Positions 1-7,866 of a stretch of 48,851 nucleotides of DNA are shown here, piece after piece. Within the stretch, counting starts at the first letter, position 1, and each line of letters begins with the position of its first letter. The stretch comes from Anaerolineales bacterium. GTDB lineage: Bacteria > Chloroflexota > Anaerolineae > Promineifilales > Promineifilaceae. The DNA is taken from assembly GCA_011524645.1 (NCBI GenBank), contig WTJY01000139.1, forward strand, positions 1-48,851, read 5' to 3'. The notes beneath the pieces were generated by a model, which had not been told where the DNA came from, searched no databases, and was given only the letters and a program-made list of their open reading frames with translations. The position numbers and the translations under genes are program-made.

Positions 1-8
1 TAGAAAAC

Positions 9-45
9 ACGCTATTTTTGTCGGCACGGCCGACAAAAATAGCGT
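9..45. terminator. Perfect 17-bp inverted repeat, terminator-like hairpin
   Basis: The arms at 9-25 and 29-45 are perfectly complementary with a 3-base loop. The arms carry an internal T5/A5 run, and A-rich or T-rich bases flank both sides. It probably ends transcription of a gene lying left of the window, or works in both directions. Confidence 0.6.
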
Positions 46-60
46 AAAAAGAGAATGCCC

Positions 61-172
61 CCTTCCCCTAGGAAGGGGACTGAGGGAGAGGGATAATCTA
101 CCTCCCCCACCCCCTCCTGATAGGAGGGGAGCAAATCCGATCAGACGATCCGCATGGGCGAAGGTATTGAAA
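61..172 (+). repeat. Dispersed intergenic repeat, copy 1
   Basis: This C-rich/G-rich imperfect palindromic stretch ends in a block (gcaaatccgatcagac, then ggcgaaggtattg) that recurs at 26087-26135 and 33713-33755. The part before it (ggagaggg-taatc-cacct) also matches copy 2. It sits less than 100 bp upstream of the acyl carrier protein gene. It could be a non-autonomous mobile repeat or part of a leader. Confidence 0.65.
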
Positions 173-265
173 GATCGTATAAATTTAATAGCCTTTTAGA
201 TGCATTATCACAATAGATACGGAAGGGTAATTGTGGTTAAATTGGGCTCTTTGAGGAATAAATCG

Positions 266-505
266 ATGAATACGGAACAGATAATACGACAAGAAATTGG
301 GACGGTGTTGGCTTTATCGGCCGAGCAGATTTTGCTCGATAAACCGCTGATTGAGTATGGACTTGATTCAGTGCGGACGATGGATGTGGTGGCCGGAATT
401 GAAGATATGTTTGATATCGAAATCGATGAGATGGAGATGGCGACCTTGCATACACTACGGCAGGTAATCGCTTTAGTTGAGCAAAAAACACAGGAATTGG
501 CTTAA
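266..505 (+). CDS. Acyl carrier protein (PP-binding)
   Basis: A 79-residue acyl carrier protein. The attachment serine is in YGLDS (Ser at about residue 35), where a 4'-phosphopantetheine arm would be added. Length and helical pattern fit stand-alone carrier proteins used with FAALs in lipopeptide or polyketide initiation. The ATG at 266 was chosen over an upstream frame extension because GAGG lies at 253-256 and the family starts close to this Met. It overlaps the next gene by TAATG, so the two are translationally coupled. It probably receives the acyl group made by the ligase at 505 and presents it to the reductase/aminotransferase at 2198, or to the distant PKS/NRPS. The partner cannot be decided from sequence alone. 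Confidence 0.9.
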   Translation: MNTEQIIRQEIGTVLALSAEQILLDKPLIEYGLDSVRTMDVVAGIEDMFDIEIDEMEMATLHTLRQVIALVEQKTQELA

Positions 506-2175
506 TGGAAATCGGTTCAACCACGTTGATTGAGGCACTTAGGCAAGCGGCCGTAACAGATAAAGCGTGCATTTTTTTAGACCAGAAAGAGCCGGTAATG
601 TTGACCTATCGTGAGTTGCTGACACAGGCTATGTTAGTGGCTGGCAAGTTACAACACGAAGGGATTTGTGAAGGGGATTCAGTTGTAGTGGTGTTGCCAA
701 CGGGGCGATTTTTCGCTATCACGTTTTGGGGGATCGTTTTCGCGGGTGGGGTGCCTTGTGTGTTGCCCTCCCCCACGCTTTCTCGGGCTCCGCAGAGAGG
801 CTTAGCTAAAATTGAGCGGGTGAGCCAGAAAATCGGGAGCCGGTTGCTGATTACCACTCAAAGGGAATCGGCCGTTTGGGGGGGGGATTTGACCGGTTTG
901 CCGCTGATGACGGTTGAGAGGCTGGAGAGTCTGGATACGCACCCTTGGCGTGAAGTTGTGCGTCAACCGGCCGATTTGGCGGTGATTCAAGCGACCTCTG
1001 GATCAACGAGTGCGCCTAAATGTGTCATGTTGAGCCAGCGAAATATTCAAGCCAATTGTTGCCAACTGGCACACCGTTTTGAAACAAGCTGGGACGATGT
1101 GGTGGTCTGCTGGTTACCGATGTTTCATGATATGGGGTTGATCGGCTGTTTTTTGTATAGCATTTTTTGCCAGATTCAGCTGGTTTTGTTGCCACCGTCT
1201 AAATTTGTCCGACGGCCGGTTCGCTGGCTGAACGCGATTCATGATTATCGGGGAACCCAATCTCCCGCTCCTAATTTCGCCTATGGCTACCTGATGACAC
1301 GGGTTAAAGATGCGCAAATCGCCACACTCGATTTATCCTCTTGGCGCTTGGCGATTTGTGGCGCAGAGCCGATCGATCCTTTACTTCTAGACGCTTTTCT
1401 GGGGCGGTATCGGGAGGCGGGATTAAGACCGGCCGCGATAGCCCCCGCTTATGGGATGGCGGAAGTCTCTCTTTGTGCGACCGTTTATGGTCCGCGAGAA
1501 ACCCTTTCGTATGAGACGGTTTGTGAGTCGTCGTTACATGAACAAGAGCTGGCGATACCGCTGTTTTCGGATGAAGAGCTAGGTACGATCATTGTGTGCA
1601 ACTGTGGCCGACCGGTTTCGGGGATGCAAATCGATATTCGAAGCGAGGATCAAACTTCGTTGGCGGAGCGGGAAGTCGGCCGTATTTGGTTAAAAGGGCC
1701 CTCTGTCATGCAAGGGTATATGGGGGATGCGGCGAAAACGGCCGAAGTGCTAGTCGAGGGCTGGCTCGATAGCGGAGATATCGGCTATTTGCGTGACGGC
1801 TGTTTGTTTGTGCTCGGCCGTGAGAAAGAACTGATCATTATTCGGGGGCAAAATTACTATCCGACCGATTTTGAACGAGTGGCGGAACAAGTTGCGGGGA
1901 TCGAAACGGGGCGGGTGGCCGCTTTTGGCGTTTATCATGCGACCGTGTTTAGTGAAGAACTACAGATTGTGTGTGAAGTCAAAAAATCCCAGATCGAGAG
2001 CGATTTAGCGGAGCAAGTCAAAGCACATGTTGCCAGCCAAACGGGGGTGCCACCGGCCGTAGTTAACCTTGTGCCACGTGGGACAATTCCCCGTACAACG
2101 AGCGGTAAACTACAGCGCAATGCTCTTAAACAACTGTATCAGACCGCGCAAAACGAGAAACAACGTGTGGCGTAG
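505..2175 (+). CDS. Fatty acyl-AMP ligase (FAAL-type adenylate-forming enzyme)
   Basis: A 556-residue member of the ANL superfamily that should activate a fatty acid with ATP to acyl-AMP and pass it to the carrier protein encoded just upstream. Seen in sequence: the P-loop-like A3 motif TSGSTSAPK at residues 164-172; WLPMFHDMGLIG from residue 203, a motif typical of FAALs; YGMAE in the middle; the hinge region with SGDIGY and GREKELIIIRG; and a C-terminal TTSGKLQR with the catalytic Lys at about 535. The start overlaps the ACP stop (TAATG). FAALs differ from acyl-CoA ligases by a small insertion that blocks CoA use. I did not align this, so an acyl-CoA ligase is possible, but the motif and the paired ACP favour FAAL. 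Confidence 0.9.
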   Translation: MEIGSTTLIEALRQAAVTDKACIFLDQKEPVMLTYRELLTQAMLVAGKLQHEGICEGDSVVVVLPTGRFFAITFWGIVFAGGVPCVLPSPTLSRAPQRGLAKIERVSQKIGSRLLITTQRESAVWGGDLTGLPLMTVERLESLDTHPWREVVRQPADLAVIQATSGSTSAPKCVMLSQRNIQANCCQLAHRFETSWDDVVVCWLPMFHDMGLIGCFLYSIFCQIQLVLLPPSKFVRRPVRWLNAIHDYRGTQSPAPNFAYGYLMTRVKDAQIATLDLSSWRLAICGAEPIDPLLLDAFLGRYREAGLRPAAIAPAYGMAEVSLCATVYGPRETLSYETVCESSLHEQELAIPLFSDEELGTIIVCNCGRPVSGMQIDIRSEDQTSLAEREVGRIWLKGPSVMQGYMGDAAKTAEVLVEGWLDSGDIGYLRDGCLFVLGREKELIIIRGQNYYPTDFERVAEQVAGIETGRVAAFGVYHATVFSEELQIVCEVKKSQIESDLAEQVKAHVASQTGVPPAVVNLVPRGTIPRTTSGKLQRNALKQLYQTAQNEKQRVA

Positions 2176-2197
2176 AGGGAGCGTTACGAACCAAATT

Positions 2198-5017
2198 ATG
2201 ACTCACGAACCGACCACTTCATCTTATTCGCCCATACGATTTGGCCGATATTCTCGGCCGCAAGTGGCTGATTTACTGGGGGCGATCGGGCTTGATCTTG
2301 CTTACGAACGGGGTGAGGGAGATTATTTGTTTTATCATGATCCGCTCAAAGGGGAGGTGGCGGTGCTTGATATGCTGGGCGGGTTTGGTGCAGGGCTGTT
2401 TGGGCATAATCACCCCGAGTTGGTTGAGGTGGCGCAAGCTGTTTTGGCAGGTAAACGGCCGTTTCTCGCCCAAGCGAGCGTACGTGCGGCCGCTGGGGAA
2501 CTTGCGGCGCAACTGTCCGATCTTGTGGCGGAAACAACCGGAAAGAGCTATATCACCACACTGACAAACTCTGGCACCGAGGCGGTCGAAGCGGCCCTGA
2601 AGCATGCTGCGTTGGAGCAAAAAGAGCGGGGAGATGGGGTGTTGTTGCAGAACCGGACCGCATTTAAGCGCTTGCGCATGGGGGTGAGAGATGGGGAACA
2701 GCGAATTCCGGCCGCGTTATATCGTTCGGCCGAGCGATTGCTTGGAAAAGACTCGCTTGATTGTTTAGGACAGTTGGAAGAAAGCTTGACGCATCATAAT
2801 GAAGTGATTGTCGGCGAGCAACCGACGTTTTTGGCCTTGACCCATGCCTTTCATGGTAAAACCTCCGGTTCGGTTCAACTGACCTATAACAAAGAGTTTC
2901 GCTTGCCGTGGCAGAATTTGGGGGTGCGGAGTTTGTTTACGCCGATCAATGAGTCGGCCGGTTTCGAGCAAATGGTGCTCGACGAGCAACGGAAGACGAT
3001 CCATTTGGTGATAGATCGGGGGGAAATTCGGTTGGAGCAACGGCCGTGGTCACAGATCGCCGCGATTTTGATTGAACCGATTCAAGGAGAGGGGGGGATT
3101 CACGAGCTGACGGCTGATTTCTTAAAAGAGGTTCGTTTGATCGCTGATCGGGCGCGGATTCCGCTTATTATCGATGAAATTCAGAGCGGTATGGGTCGGA
3201 CGGGGCAATTTTTGGCATCGGCTCAGATTCGGGGTGATATTTACCTCTTTTCTAAATCGCTTGGTGGATCGTTGGCCAAGATCGGGGCGATGTTGGTGGA
3301 AAAAGAGCGATATATCCGGCCGTTTGGCTATTTGCATACCTCTACTTTTGCGGATGATCGCTTTTCTTGTGAGATCGCTTTGGCTTCGTTGCGAATTTTG
3401 CGGCGGGATCGGTATGCGCTGATTGAGCGGTGTGGCACCGTCGGGCATCATCTAAAACAGTGTCTTGAGCGGCTACAACTGAAATACCCCGATTTACTCA
3501 AATCGGTTCGAGGGCGCGGGTTGATGCTGGGGATTGAACTCGCCCCGTTGAACCGCCAAAATCGCTCCCTCCTTATGAACATTGCCAGTGAGCAAAACCT
3601 GCTGGCCTTTTTGCTCTGTGGTTATTTGCTCCATGAACACCAGATTCGGATTACACCGACGATCTCGGCGACCAACACGATTCGTATTGAGCCGTCTGCG
3701 TATATCACTTATGAGGAAATTGAGCGGTTTGTTTTGGCGTTGGGCGACGGGTTGAGATTGATTGAAGAGGGGAACGCGGGTGATTTTTTGCGTTATTTGA
3801 GCCAGAGTGTCGCACCGGCCGGTGAACCGGTACCGTATTCTGTCCCAAAAGTGATCGATGATGAAGCACCGCATGTGGCGATTGTGTCCCATTTTGTCGA
3901 GCCGGAACATTTAACTCATTTCGACCCCTCTTTGGGCGGGTTATCGGCCGTTGAATGTGCCCGTTTACTGGAGAAGGTCCAGTCTGTATTGGAACCGTTT
4001 GTGGTTGATGCACAAACAATACATGGGGAAAACGGTGAGCCGGTGAGGCTTACGGTGATCGGGATTCCGTATACGGCCGAGCAAATCGCGCATCGGATTC
4101 AGGCGGGGACGGCCGATTGTGTGATCGCTGCGATTGAACAGGCGGTCGAGATGGCGCGCGATCGGGGCTGTATCCAAGTCGGGTTGACCGGTCATTGCTC
4201 GATTGTGACGCGCAACTGTACCGCTTTGGTCGAGGATCAAATCGGGTTAACGAGTGGCAATTCGCTCACGGCCGCAGCGGCGAGTGATGCGTTGCATCAA
4301 GTGTTGCGCGAGCAAGGTGTTCCGCCGGAACAAACAACGGTGGGGATTGTGGGGGGGATCGGCAATATCGGCCGTGTGCTGGCCCTGATCGAAGTGGAAT
4401 ATGCTGATAGGATCATTTTGGTCGGCCGACGTGGGAAGCGCCGTTTGCAAAAGTTGGCTGACGAGATTTATGCGTCGGCCGTGCGTCAGTGGGAGCAGGG
4501 GGGGGAGCTAACAGGGATTGCGCGGCGTTTGTCGTCAGCTGTGGATTTGGGTGCGACGGCCGTTGTCTCTTACCAGACGATGATCGATTTACTGGGGGAT
4601 GAGGCACCGATTCAGATTAGTCTTGATCTAGCTGATTTGCGCTCATGCAATGGGATTTTGACGGCGACCAATGCCCCGAACCCGATTGTGACGGCCGCGC
4701 ATATCGCCCCAGTTGGACCGGTGGTGATTTGTGATGTCGCTGTGCCGAATGATGTTGCGCCTGAGGTCGGCCGGTTGCGCCCTGATATTCGGGTGATTCG
4801 CGGTGGGATTTTGCAATTGCCACATGAACAAGCGCTCGATATTCGAGGGCTTATTTTGCCTCGTGGGCAGGCGTATGCTTGTGTGTCTGAAACGCTGTTG
4901 CTGGGCTTGGCGGAGATCGGGGAGCCGTTTAGCTATGGGGATCTCCGGCCGGAGCGGGTGGGTGAGATTGGGCGATTGGCGAAAGAATTTGGGTTTCAGG
5001 TTTTGGCGAAACAGTAG
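2198..5017 (+). CDS. Fusion of class III PLP aminotransferase and AAR-like acyl-ACP reductase
   Basis: 939 residues with two enzyme halves. Residues ~1-510 are a class III (omega-type) aminotransferase: the Schiff-base Lys is K353 in FSKSLGG, preceded by LIIDEIQSGMGRTG. A ~65-residue insertion follows TNSGTEAVEAA. Residues ~540-939 resemble cyanobacterial acyl-ACP reductase (AAR): GLTGHCSIV, TSGNSLTAA, a Rossmann glycine motif GGIGNIG at 719-725, GGILQLPHE, and YACVSETLLLG with Cys895 at the position of the AAR catalytic cysteine. It should reduce an acyl thioester to aldehyde and transaminate it to a terminal amine. The ATG at 2198 has GAGGGAG about 16 bases upstream. The upstream in-frame part overlaps the FAAL gene and is probably untranslated. 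The AAR assignment is by eye, not by search. Confidence 0.8.
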   Translation: MTHEPTTSSYSPIRFGRYSRPQVADLLGAIGLDLAYERGEGDYLFYHDPLKGEVAVLDMLGGFGAGLFGHNHPELVEVAQAVLAGKRPFLAQASVRAAAGELAAQLSDLVAETTGKSYITTLTNSGTEAVEAALKHAALEQKERGDGVLLQNRTAFKRLRMGVRDGEQRIPAALYRSAERLLGKDSLDCLGQLEESLTHHNEVIVGEQPTFLALTHAFHGKTSGSVQLTYNKEFRLPWQNLGVRSLFTPINESAGFEQMVLDEQRKTIHLVIDRGEIRLEQRPWSQIAAILIEPIQGEGGIHELTADFLKEVRLIADRARIPLIIDEIQSGMGRTGQFLASAQIRGDIYLFSKSLGGSLAKIGAMLVEKERYIRPFGYLHTSTFADDRFSCEIALASLRILRRDRYALIERCGTVGHHLKQCLERLQLKYPDLLKSVRGRGLMLGIELAPLNRQNRSLLMNIASEQNLLAFLLCGYLLHEHQIRITPTISATNTIRIEPSAYITYEEIERFVLALGDGLRLIEEGNAGDFLRYLSQSVAPAGEPVPYSVPKVIDDEAPHVAIVSHFVEPEHLTHFDPSLGGLSAVECARLLEKVQSVLEPFVVDAQTIHGENGEPVRLTVIGIPYTAEQIAHRIQAGTADCVIAAIEQAVEMARDRGCIQVGLTGHCSIVTRNCTALVEDQIGLTSGNSLTAAAASDALHQVLREQGVPPEQTTVGIVGGIGNIGRVLALIEVEYADRIILVGRRGKRRLQKLADEIYASAVRQWEQGGELTGIARRLSSAVDLGATAVVSYQTMIDLLGDEAPIQISLDLADLRSCNGILTATNAPNPIVTAAHIAPVGPVVICDVAVPNDVAPEVGRLRPDIRVIRGGILQLPHEQALDIRGLILPRGQAYACVSETLLLGLAEIGEPFSYGDLRPERVGEIGRLAKEFGFQVLAKQ

Positions 5018-5045
5018 ATGTCTTAATTCGAGTGGGATATTAGGC

Positions 5046-5165
5046 TTTCTTCGGCCGGTACTGCAACGCCTCCGCCAAAAATTTAGAATCGATCCGCTCC
5101 TCACCTGTCGAATCTACGGTAGTCCGTGCTAGCTTTAGAGTGCGGTGAAACGAGCGCGTGCTCAG
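5046..5165 (-). pseudogene. Detached fragment of the comM 3' end
   Basis: Bases 5046-5105 are identical over 60 bp to the 3' end of comM at 7873-7932. Bases 5106-5165 continue in homology to comM (matching 7933-7992) at roughly two-thirds identity. The fragment has the same orientation as comM but no gene attached. The sharp change from perfect to poor identity does not look like uniform decay. It suggests a recombination or integration site, or recent gene conversion. Confidence 0.8.
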
Positions 5166-5252
5166 GCTACTCCGTTATGCTAAAGTGCCCTAGAATTAGA
5201 CCCTAAATTAGGGGGAAGGTTGTCCAGCTATTATAGACACTCAGGGTCAGTT

Positions 5253-5834
5253 CTATTTGATGTGTTTACTCATGTATATAAAATCTTCCAACTGTGGTTT
5301 CCCGTTTATCTCTACAGAGTGAGGATAATCTTCAATTTGGTATACTGAAATGACCCATTCTTGGTTTGTTTCCGAATCATATATATACCAACTTGTATGA
5401 GGGAAACTCGGTGGACTCGGCACAGCTAGACTGTCTTTCCCATCTAACAACAAGTCTACATATGCATCCCTAAAACCCCCTATAAGATTTCTTGCTCTTG
5501 ATGTACCATTATTTGATTGATTAATCCTCAATTGATTTGCACTGTTTGTAATAGAATGTGATATAGATTGATCTGTCTCAAATATTAAAATCATTTTGCA
5601 ACTTTCCGCGAAGAGACCATTACAGGCTCTCTGGTTGAATGCAAGCTGGTTTTGTGGCTGATATCCTATTTTTTCAGCAAAGATAAAAAAATCATCGGTT
5701 TGGGCACGTGTTGGAAAACCCAACCAGTTCATTACAGGTGTATAAATGGTTCTATAGCTTATGTAACTGATCGAGCTACAGAGAAGCAGTCCGACGAATG
5801 TCCACAAGATCCAAGGGCTTATTTTTTTTGCCAT
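5253..5834 (-). CDS. Membrane-anchored hypothetical protein, paralog A
   Basis: 193 residues of unknown function. One N-terminal membrane segment (residues ~7-30, ILWTFVGLLLCSSISYISY) precedes an extracytoplasmic domain of about 160 residues. Conserved pieces shared with the paralog at 6306-6890 include TIYTPVMNWLGFPTRAQ, IFAEKIGY, NQLAFN-RAC-GLFAE-C and LIGGFR. Two cysteines (RAC..GLFAESC) could form a disulfide. An AGGAG-like ribosome site precedes the ATG. It lies inside the comM-repeat-flanked, CGGCCG-free insert, so it is probably acquired. I do not recognise the family. Confidence 0.7.
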   Translation of the reverse strand: MAKKISPWILWTFVGLLLCSSISYISYRTIYTPVMNWLGFPTRAQTDDFFIFAEKIGYQPQNQLAFNQRACNGLFAESCKMILIFETDQSISHSITNSANQLRINQSNNGTSRARNLIGGFRDAYVDLLLDGKDSLAVPSPPSFPHTSWYIYDSETNQEWVISVYQIEDYPHSVEINGKPQLEDFIYMSKHIK

Positions 5835-5977
5835 AAATAAAATTCTCCTGTTGTCACATTATGATGGTGTTACCCAACCGAAATAAAGTCATGCGTATCT
5901 AGCCTCACTATAAATGGAGCCGATACAGGCCAATATTTTTTATTCTTTTGGTGTTCTCTCCTATTTTTGAATAAGTT

Positions 5978-6310
5978 TTATGTGATGTATTTGCTCATGT
6001 ATATAAAAGCCTTCAATTGCAGTTCCCCATTTATCTCGACAGAGTGAGGATAATCTTCAATTTGGTATACCGAAATGACCCATTCTTGATTTGTTTCCGA
6101 ATCGTATATATACCAACTTATATGAGGGAAACTTGGTGGACCTGACACTGTTAGGCTATCTTTCCCATCTAACAACAAGTCTGCATATGCTACCCTAAAA
6201 TCTCCTATAAGATTTCTTGCTCTTGATGTGCCATTATTTGATTGAGTAATCCTCAATTAATTTGTGCGGTTTTTGATAAATACGGATCTGTTTCAACCAT
6301 CAAAATCATT
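5978..6310 (-). pseudogene. N-terminally truncated paralog of the 5253-5834 gene
   Basis: An open frame of 92 codons at 5978-6256 is nearly identical to the C-terminal half of the 5253-5834 protein (NNGTSRARNLIG, YIYDSETNQEWVISVYQIEDYPHS in pieces). Weaker homology continues upstream to about 6310 but is out of frame, and there the copy abuts the end of the third paralog. The membrane anchor and first ~90 residues are missing and no ribosome site is visible. The high identity to copy A points to a recent tandem duplication followed by deletion. Confidence 0.75.
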
Positions 6311-6890
6311 TGATAGTTTTTCGTAAAATAACAAAGTCCTCCATCAGGTTTTCTCCATCCACTTCAACAGATTCCGTGTAGTTTTGGGCTAAGTAAAGTG
6401 TAAATCCCCACTCCACGTTTGTATGTTTATCATGTGTGACCCAACTGATTCGCGGAAAGTCCGGAGGTGAGGGGACGTCCAGGCTACTTTTTCCATCTAG
6501 TAGCAAAGTAGCACCCGCAGATCGAAACCCACCAATCAAATTTGATGACCGCGAAGTGCCTTCGATTGACTCAAGAACCGTTATCTGATCTGATTGGGTG
6601 TCAAGCAAGTTTTGAATAGTTTGATTGACTTTAAAGATTAAAATAATCTGACAATTTTCAGCAAATAGTCCACTACAGGCTCTTGGGTTAAAAGCCAGTT
6701 GATTCTGCGGTAGGTAGCCGATTTTCTCGGCAAAGATAAAAAGCTCATCGATCTGGGCGCGTGTTGGAAATCCCAACCAGTTCATTACAGGTGTATAAAT
6801 GGTTATGTAGCTCATATAGCTGATTGAGCTACAAATAATCAATCCTACTAACACCCATAAGACCCAAGGTTTTATTTTTTTGTTTTCCAT
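6306..6890 (-). CDS. Membrane-anchored hypothetical protein, paralog B
   Basis: 194 residues, the diverged full-length paralog of the 5253-5834 protein. It has the same N-terminal membrane segment (residues ~8-30), the same TIYTPVMNWLGFPTRAQ core and the same two spaced cysteines (RACSGLFAENC). The C-terminal half differs more (EGTSRSSNLIGGFRSAG, EWGFTLYLAQNY). AAGGAAA precedes the ATG, and a ~240-bp leader with 11-bp repeats lies upstream, so this may be the promoter-proximal copy of the cluster. Function unknown. Two full-length copies and a remnant suggest a locally amplified surface or stress-related accessory family. Confidence 0.7.
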   Translation of the reverse strand: MENKKIKPWVLWVLVGLIICSSISYMSYITIYTPVMNWLGFPTRAQIDELFIFAEKIGYLPQNQLAFNPRACSGLFAENCQIILIFKVNQTIQNLLDTQSDQITVLESIEGTSRSSNLIGGFRSAGATLLLDGKSSLDVPSPPDFPRISWVTHDKHTNVEWGFTLYLAQNYTESVEVDGENLMEDFVILRKTIK

Positions 6891-6985
6891 GAATAAAGTT
6901 TTCCTTTTTTACTTTCCATGCTCAGTTCATGCGTTAACTGCTGTTAATAGTAGGTAAATAAATCGTGAAAGGATAGGCTAAAGTC

Positions 6986-7029
6986 GTGCGGACATTGTGC
7001 GGATATTGTGCGCAAGTAGTCCGAAGTTG
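6986..7029. repeat. Degenerate 11-bp tandem repeat
   Basis: Units starting gtgcgga at 6986 and 6997 (gtgcggacatt, gtgcggatatt) are followed by two looser units from 7008 and 7019. Spacing is about one DNA helical turn. It lies between the divergent genes at 6890 (minus) and 7131 (plus), so it could be a set of operator half-sites. Nothing else was recognised in 6891-7130. Confidence 0.45.
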
Positions 7030-7130
7030 TGCATGTTTGAGAAAAAAGCAGAAAATGGTAGAGTTAAGTCTAGCGCATATTTGATTGTATTGATGCGCCC
7101 CCAATTTTAGATCTTGGTCAGGTTTTACAC

Positions 7131-7538
7131 ATGCTTATACAACTGTTATTTCACATAGAAACATTAATTGCGAGCTATTTCCTTTGGCAGGGTGTTTATG
7201 TGTTTACCCGTGCATTTCGAGGTGATTCACGACATTGGGTTTCTCGAGTCGATTACAATACATCATTTGCGACGATTCTCGTTGCTGTTTTTATGTTTGG
7301 TGTGAACATGGAGTTTGTCAGCCAGACATCCACAGAGTATATTGCTTGGCTCAAATTAACATGGTGGGCTTTGCCTCTCGGTTTAGGCTTTTGGTTTCGC
7401 ACGATCATTTTACTTCCTCAGCCTGAGCAAAAACAGATTAAGGTTCCCATATGGAAAAATGGCTTATCCATCATTTTGATTCTTTGGGGGCTTTCATTTG
7501 CGCCGATTAATTGGTTTAGTGTATTAGTGACAAATTAA
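7131..7538 (+). CDS. Four-helix integral membrane protein, unknown
   Basis: 135 residues with four predicted membrane segments (about 3-25, 46-65, 74-95 and 110-131) and almost no soluble part. The pattern faintly recalls the N-terminal part of 7TM sensor regions of histidine kinases, so it could be a cut-off sensor remnant, but no kinase follows. No strong ribosome site is visible before the ATG. It sits inside the CGGCCG-free insert. The terminator at 7793-7822 lies downstream. Confidence 0.55.
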   Translation: MLIQLLFHIETLIASYFLWQGVYVFTRAFRGDSRHWVSRVDYNTSFATILVAVFMFGVNMEFVSQTSTEYIAWLKLTWWALPLGLGFWFRTIILLPQPEQKQIKVPIWKNGLSIILILWGLSFAPINWFSVLVTN

Positions 7539-7792
7539 GTTTTTTCGCAGTCTGTCAAGAGCTAAATTCGGTGAATTTTGGCTATTTGGGTAGGAATTTC
7601 AATATTCCGGCCGCTTGAAAAAACATTACCTTTGATCGTTTTCTATCGATTCGGCTTACCCGCATCACGAAAACCGATTTGAACATCAATTTGGCGGCAA
7701 ACCCATGCAAAAGTTGGTCTAAAAACGCTCTTGAAAATTGCTTCTTGACCAATCTCCCAATTGCTTAATTTGTCACTAATAGTGTTAAAGAG

Positions 7793-7822
7793 AAAAATGC
7801 GGGTACGATTCCGCATTTTTTT
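7793..7822. terminator. Bidirectional rho-independent terminator
   Basis: A perfect 10-bp stem (aaaaatgcgg / ccgcattttt) with an 8-base loop is bordered by A-run and T-run, so it can act on both strands. It lies between the plus-strand gene at 7131-7538 and the convergent comM. Confidence 0.8.
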
Positions 7823-7866
7823 ATTGTGGTATGCATGTGACCATACATAAATCAGCTCTTCTTCAA

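Noticed and set aside
4643-5104. 153-codon minus-strand frame under the fusion gene
   Set aside because: Antisense to the AAR-like domain. Its composition (Arg/Pro/His rich) is typical of reverse-strand shadows in this genome.
7131-7538. Calling the membrane protein a histidine kinase fragment
   Set aside because: The resemblance to 7TM sensor regions is only a hydrophobic pattern, and no kinase remnant follows. Left as unknown.
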